Position numbers and translations under genes: made by a program. From the NCBI GenBank assembly GCA_017437925.1, contig JAFRWQ010000280.1, positions 1 through 8,053 of the forward strand: DNA of 8,053 bases. The letters are read 5' to 3'. Source of the stretch: Bacillota bacterium (GTDB taxonomy: Bacteria; Bacillota_A; Clostridia; Peptostreptococcales; Anaerovoracaceae). Of this stretch, positions 5,414-8,053 are shown piece by piece. Numbering within the stretch: the first letter of the stretch is position 1; every line of letters begins with the position of its first letter. The notes beneath the pieces were generated by a model. That model saw nothing but the letters and a program-made list of their open reading frames with translations. It ran no database searches and had not been told where the DNA came from.

Positions 5414-5426
5414 ACCCGAGGAATTG

Positions 5427-5459
5427 ATCTTTAAGACGATACGGAGATATCGGCAAGAT
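5427..5459 (+). promoter_or_regulatory. PyrR-binding RNA hairpin (anti-antiterminator)
   Basis: The leader RNA folds into a lower stem (5427-5431 with 5455-5459), a purine-rich asymmetric internal loop (5432-5436 against 5453-5454), an upper stem (5437-5441 with 5448-5452) and a hexaloop CGGAGA. The hexaloop fits the CNGNGA loop, and UCUUUAA at the 5' side fits the conserved UUUAA segment, of PyrR binding loops known from Bacillus. Bound PyrR with UMP or UTP would hold this hairpin and block the antiterminator. pyrR itself is not in the window. Confidence 0.82.
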
Positions 5460-5524
5460 TGAGTTATATATGAGCTTTGGCGCCCCGGCGCCTCTGCGTT
5501 CATGCGCGTGACTTCAGCCTTGCC
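5452..5524 (+). promoter_or_regulatory. Antiterminator of the pyr leader
   Basis: Bases 5452-5463 (GGCAAGATTGAG) can pair with 5513-5524: six Watson-Crick pairs, one A-C mismatch, then five pairs of which two are G-U. This uses the 3' side of the PyrR hairpin and the whole 5' arm of the terminator, so it excludes both. It should form when PyrR is not bound and allow transcription into pyrC. Confidence 0.75.
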
Positions 5525-5544
5525 CTTATCGGCAGGGCTTTTTT
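5516..5544 (+). terminator. Attenuator terminator before pyrC
   Basis: AGCCTTGCC (5516-5524) pairs with GGCAGGGCT (5531-5539), with one G-U pair, around CTTATC, and six T residues end at 5544. It lies inside the leader, 16 bases before the pyrC start and after the pyr promoter, so it can only act as a conditional attenuator. Confidence 0.9.
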
Positions 5545-5560
5545 CATGAAAGGAGAGAGA

Positions 5561-6760
5561 ATGGCGGCTGATATGAGAAACATCAAGGCATTCGGCTCCG
5601 CCCGCCCGGACAGCTTTCTGGCCGAGCTGGCTCTTAAGCTTCCCCAGGGTCATAATTTCACTGTCTTTCCCGGTTTCTGCGATGTGCACGTGCACTTCCG
5701 CGAGCCGGGTTTTTCATATAAGGAGACGGTGCTGAGCGGCTCCATGGCGGCTGCGAGAGGAGGAGTCACCGCGGTCTGCGCCATGCCCAATCTGGACCCG
5801 GTCCCCGACAGCCTTGAGCACTTAAAGCCCCAGCTTGAGGCCATAAAGAAGGCCGGCCTCATAAACGTCCTTCCCTACGGGTCCATCACCGTGGGCGAAA
5901 AGGGCGAGGTCATGGCGGATCTTGAGGCCATGGCTCCCTATGTCTGCGCCTTCTCCGACGACGGCAGGGGAGTGCAGAGCGAAGACATGATGAGAGAGGC
6001 CATGGTAAGAGCCAGGGCCCTCGGGAAAATGATAGTCGCCCACTGCGAGGTCAACGAGCTTCTTAAGGGAGGCTACATCCACGACGGAGAGTACGCAAAA
6101 GCCCACGGCCACAGGGGGATATGCTCGGAGAGCGAATGGGCCCAGATAGCAAGGGACGTTAGGCTTTCCAAAGAGACCGGCTGCCCCTACCACGTCTGCC
6201 ACATCTCGACCAAAGAGAGCGTCGATATCATAAGAAAGGCCAAGGCCGAAGGCATAGACGTCACCTGCGAGACCGGTCCCCACTACCTGATCATGGACGA
6301 CAGCTGGCTTAAGGAAGAGGGCCGCTTCAAGATGAACCCGCCCATCAGGAGCGCCGAAGACAGAGAGGCCCTGATCGAAGGCATAAAGGACGGCACCATA
6401 GACATGATCATCACCGACCATGCCCCCCACAGCGCCGAGGAAAAGGCGAGAGGCCTTGAAAAGAGCGCCTTCGGAGTCGTCGGCCTTGAGACCAGCTTCG
6501 CCGCCTGCTACACCCATCTGGTCAGGACCGGGATCATAAGCCTTGAAAGGCTCATGGAGCTGATGGTGACCAAGCCCAGGGAGCGCTTCGGGATACCTTT
6601 AAGCGAAGGCGATTACAGCGTTTGGGACCTTGACGAAGCCTTCACGGTGGACCCCAAAGACTTCCTTTCCATGGGCAAAGCGACACCCTTTGAAGGCATG
6701 GAGCTTTACGGGGTCAATTACCTGACCGTCTGCGGCGGCAGGACAGTATACAGCAAATAA
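5561..6760 (+). CDS. pyrC: Dihydroorotase
   Basis: Cyclises N-carbamoyl-L-aspartate to dihydroorotate, the third step of UMP synthesis, in the cytosol. The 399-residue protein carries class I amidohydrolase motifs: zinc ligands H43 and H45 in [10 protein letters not shown], then AFSDDGRG with the bridging aspartate, AHCE, CHIST, NPPIRS for substrate binding, and ITDHAPH with the catalytic aspartate. AAAGGAG at 5549-5555 lies five bases before ATG 5561 and fixes the start; ATG 5546 is in frame but sits directly on the terminator T tract. Only about 37 residues precede the catalytic core against roughly 55-60 in typical class I enzymes, so the N-terminal strand layer is short; this matches a form I recall from Clostridia ([20 protein letters not shown] region). 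Expression is under the PyrR-type attenuator, and carB follows in the same operon. Confidence 0.95.
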   Translation: MAADMRNIKAFGSARPDSFLAELALKLPQGHNFTVFPGFCDVHVHFREPGFSYKETVLSGSMAAARGGVTAVCAMPNLDPVPDSLEHLKPQLEAIKKAGLINVLPYGSITVGEKGEVMADLEAMAPYVCAFSDDGRGVQSEDMMREAMVRARALGKMIVAHCEVNELLKGGYIHDGEYAKAHGHRGICSESEWAQIARDVRLSKETGCPYHVCHISTKESVDIIRKAKAEGIDVTCETGPHYLIMDDSWLKEEGRFKMNPPIRSAEDREALIEGIKDGTIDMIITDHAPHSAEEKARGLEKSAFGVVGLETSFAACYTHLVRTGIISLERLMELMVTKPRERFGIPLSEGDYSVWDLDEAFTVDPKDFLSMGKATPFEGMELYGVNYLTVCGGRTVYSK

Positions 6761-6782
6761 AGCTAAACAGTTCACATACATT

Positions 6783-6787
6783 GGAGG
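6783..6787 (+). promoter_or_regulatory. Ribosome binding site of carB
   Basis: GGAGG lies seven bases before ATG 6795 in a 34-base gap after pyrC. No promoter or terminator is seen in the gap, so carB is the next gene of the pyr operon. Confidence 0.75.
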
Positions 6788-6794
6788 AAAGAAA

Positions 6795-7598
6795 ATGGCA
6801 AAGAGGACTGACGTCAAAAAAGTGCTCATCATAGGCTCCGGCCCCATAGTGATAGGCCAGGCGGCCGAATTCGACTACGCGGGTACCCAGGCCTGCCTCG
6901 CCCTCAAGGAAGAGGGCTACGAGGTGATACTCTGCAATTCAAACCCGGCCACCATAATGACCGATACCACCATAGCGGACAAGGTCTACATGGAGCCCCT
7001 GACCCTGGAGTACATAGCGAAGATACTGCGCTACGAGCGGCCCGACGCCATAGTGCCCGGCATAGGCGGCCAGACCGGCCTCAATCTTGCCATGCAGCTT
7101 GAAAAGAAGGGCGTCTTGAAAGAGGTCAACTGCAAGCTCCTGGGGACCAGCAGCGACAGCATAGAAAGGGCGGAGGACAGGGAGCTCTTTAAGGAGATGT
7201 GCCAGTCCATAGGAGAGCCCGTTATTCCCTCCGAGATCACCTACGACCTTGAGCATGCCAAGGAAGCTGCGAAGAGGATCGGCTACCCCGTGGTCCTGCG
7301 CCCGGCCTTTACCCTGGGCGGGACCGGCGGAGGCTTCGCGGACAACGAAGAGGAGCTCATAGACATAGGCCTCAACGCCTTCAAGCTCTCCCCGGTGCAC
7401 CAGGTGCTGGTGGAAAAGAGCGTAAAGGGCTATAAGGAGATCGAATTCGAGGTCATGAGGGATTCCTCGGACCACGCCATCACCATCTGCGGCATGGAGA
7501 ACATCGATCCCGTGGGTTCTTCTCTTCATATCCCTTCTCCCAAATTAGAAAAACTACTATTTATGTCGCTGTTGAGCTTTTGCCAAAATTTCACCTAA
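6795..7598 (+). CDS. carB: Carbamoyl-phosphate synthase large subunit, N-terminal fragment broken at about residue 241
   Basis: CarB makes carbamoyl phosphate from bicarbonate, ammonia and two ATP. Residues 1-241 match the family closely: [60 protein letters not shown] (ATP-binding glycine loop) and MENIDPVG. The family then continues with IHTGDSI, but here the frame reads [12 protein letters not shown] and stops 26 codons later. A full CarB has about 1070 residues, so more than three quarters is missing, including the metal-binding Glu/Asn of the first ATP-grasp domain, the oligomerisation domain and the second synthetase half. As read, the product cannot work. Base composition falls sharply at the same point (about 7517), so this is a join to unrelated DNA, not a point mutation. 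carA is not seen beside it. Confidence 0.93.
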   Translation: MAKRTDVKKVLIIGSGPIVIGQAAEFDYAGTQACLALKEEGYEVILCNSNPATIMTDTTIADKVYMEPLTLEYIAKILRYERPDAIVPGIGGQTGLNLAMQLEKKGVLKEVNCKLLGTSSDSIERAEDRELFKEMCQSIGEPVIPSEITYDLEHAKEAAKRIGYPVVLRPAFTLGGTGGGFADNEEELIDIGLNAFKLSPVHQVLVEKSVKGYKEIEFEVMRDSSDHAITICGMENIDPVGSSLHIPSPKLEKLLFMSLLSFCQNFT

Positions 7599-7967
7599 GC
7601 ACTTTTGCGAATATTCCTTTTGTTGTGCGGTTATAAGTTCACACCGTTTTCCTGCTAAATCGATCCTATGCGTATTTATTAAAACCGCTTGATGATACAT
7701 CAGGTTTCGTGTGTAATATTTGAGAGCACCTTTTATTTTGTTTTTAGAGATTTTTCCACTTAGTTTTTCTACCAATTCCTCCAAAACTCCGATTTTTAGT
7801 GGTTCTGGACTTTCTTTAAAAGCGAGAGGGAATTGCTTTTTCAAAATCGCTAGTGCTTCCTGAATTTTTTGTTTTTTAATTTTTAGCAAATCTTGTGCTT
7901 TTTTCTTTTCATTTAGCTTTCTGTTAGAGGGTGATTTTTTTATATCACTGTTCGCTAAATTTTCCAT
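7557..7967 (-). CDS. ProQ/FinO-domain RNA-binding protein
   Basis: A 136-residue basic protein. Residues 1-33 are a lysine-rich, probably flexible extension ([17 protein letters not shown]). Residues about 35-128 match the ProQ/FinO fold: FPLAF, then [48 protein letters not shown] and a closing helix. The PLKIG lysine (K58) and the arginine of HRIDL (R101) line up with residues of the RNA-binding face of E. coli ProQ. The family binds structured RNAs and 3' terminator hairpins, acting as an sRNA chaperone or plasmid copy/transfer regulator. Length is that of minimal ProQ-like proteins without a Tudor-type tail. GGAGG lies five bases before ATG 7967. The family is known mostly from Proteobacteria, and composition is unlike all other genes here. 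No terminator follows before the join with carB. Confidence 0.85.
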   Translation of the reverse strand: MENLANSDIKKSPSNRKLNEKKKAQDLLKIKKQKIQEALAILKKQFPLAFKESPEPLKIGVLEELVEKLSGKISKNKIKGALKYYTRNLMYHQAVLINTHRIDLAGKRCELITAQQKEYSQKCLGEILAKAQQRHK

Positions 7968-7972
7968 CTAAA

Positions 7973-7977
7973 CCTCC
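7973..7977 (-). promoter_or_regulatory. Ribosome binding site of the ProQ/FinO gene
   Basis: GGAGG on the minus strand, five bases before ATG 7967. It supports this start over internal methionines. I could not find a convincing promoter in the bases upstream (7978-8053). Confidence 0.7.
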
Positions 7978-8053
7978 AAAACTACGCGACAGATTTGTTC
8001 ATCAAATGAGATAATCTTAATGATGAGCCAATTGTCTTAAAATGGTCTAAATC

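Larger units (their letters stand above)
7518..8053. other. AT-rich segment of different origin, joined inside carB
   Basis: From 7518 the sequence drops from roughly 60% to roughly one-third GC by eye, and codon use changes to AAA, GAA, ATT and TTA. It holds one minus-strand ProQ/FinO-domain gene and 86 bases upstream of it. No transposase, integrase, tRNA end, terminal inverted repeat or target duplication is visible. The right end of the segment lies outside the window. Confidence 0.75.

Noticed and set aside
4804..5456. Several open frames on both strands across the tRNA cluster
   Set aside because: They cover five complete tRNA genes and the pyr leader; the translations are tRNA sequence read as protein.
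5477..5560. In-frame extension of dihydroorotase to TTG 5477, which would bring it closer to the usual length
   Set aside because: The extension runs through the attenuator terminator and its residues do not resemble the N-terminal strands of the family.
6939..7529. Long minus-strand open frames opposite pyrC, carB, the SLH gene and others
   Set aside because: They are shadows of well-supported plus-strand genes in GC-rich DNA, with low-complexity translations and no ribosome binding sites.
7510..7560. Mobile element insertion as the cause of the carB break
   Set aside because: No transposase, integrase, inverted ends or target duplication is visible; the other end is outside the window, so it cannot be excluded but is not supported.
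1..8053. CRISPR array, phage genes or toxin-antitoxin pairs
   Set aside because: No regularly spaced repeats, no cas, phage structural or toxin-like motifs were found on either strand.

Overview
The window looks like chromosomal DNA of a fairly GC-rich Bacillota of the Clostridia class up to about base 7517. After that it changes abruptly to AT-rich DNA of a different character. The clostridial reading rests on a PyrR-type attenuator, a clostridial-style short dihydroorotase, SLH-domain surface anchoring, a UPF0316/DUF2179 membrane protein, tight AGGAGG-like ribosome binding sites and tRNAs with encoded CCA. Arginine is written mostly with AGA/AGG and isoleucine with ATC and ATA rather than ATT, which is unusual for DNA this GC-rich.

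Layout. (1) 2-472: C-terminal end of an ATP-grasp carboxylate-amine ligase-like protein, followed closely by 518-1765, a DUF401-type polytopic membrane protein. (2) 1791-1827: a terminator working in both directions, shared with a minus-strand tRNA-Val(CAC) at 1827-1903 that has its own promoter. (3) 2052-4695: a promoter and four tightly overlapping genes: a UPF0316 protein starting at TTG, a 91-residue one-span membrane protein, a 378-residue membrane-anchored protein of unknown family, and a secreted protein made of little more than three SLH domains. (4) 4711-5245: a strong promoter, five tRNAs (Met, Asp, His, Gln, Cys) and a terminator. (5) 5385-7517: a pyrimidine operon with promoter, PyrR-binding hairpin, antiterminator/terminator pair, pyrC and the first 241 codons of carB. 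(6) 7518-8053: AT-rich DNA carrying a minus-strand ProQ/FinO-domain gene.

How the parts work together. Region 5 is a textbook feedback loop. PyrR bound to uridine nucleotides should stabilise the leader hairpin, release the terminator and stop transcription before pyrC and carB, two steps of de novo UMP synthesis. Region 3 reads as a translationally coupled envelope operon whose joint function is not known; it is the best candidate here for an undescribed system, but the sequence supports only co-expression and an envelope location.

Main caution. carB stops matching its family within a conserved motif exactly where base composition changes, and the next gene belongs to a family known mostly from Proteobacteria. 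Either the contig is chimeric or foreign DNA has inserted into carB. No transposase, integrase or terminal repeat is visible to support insertion, so I favour an assembly chimera.
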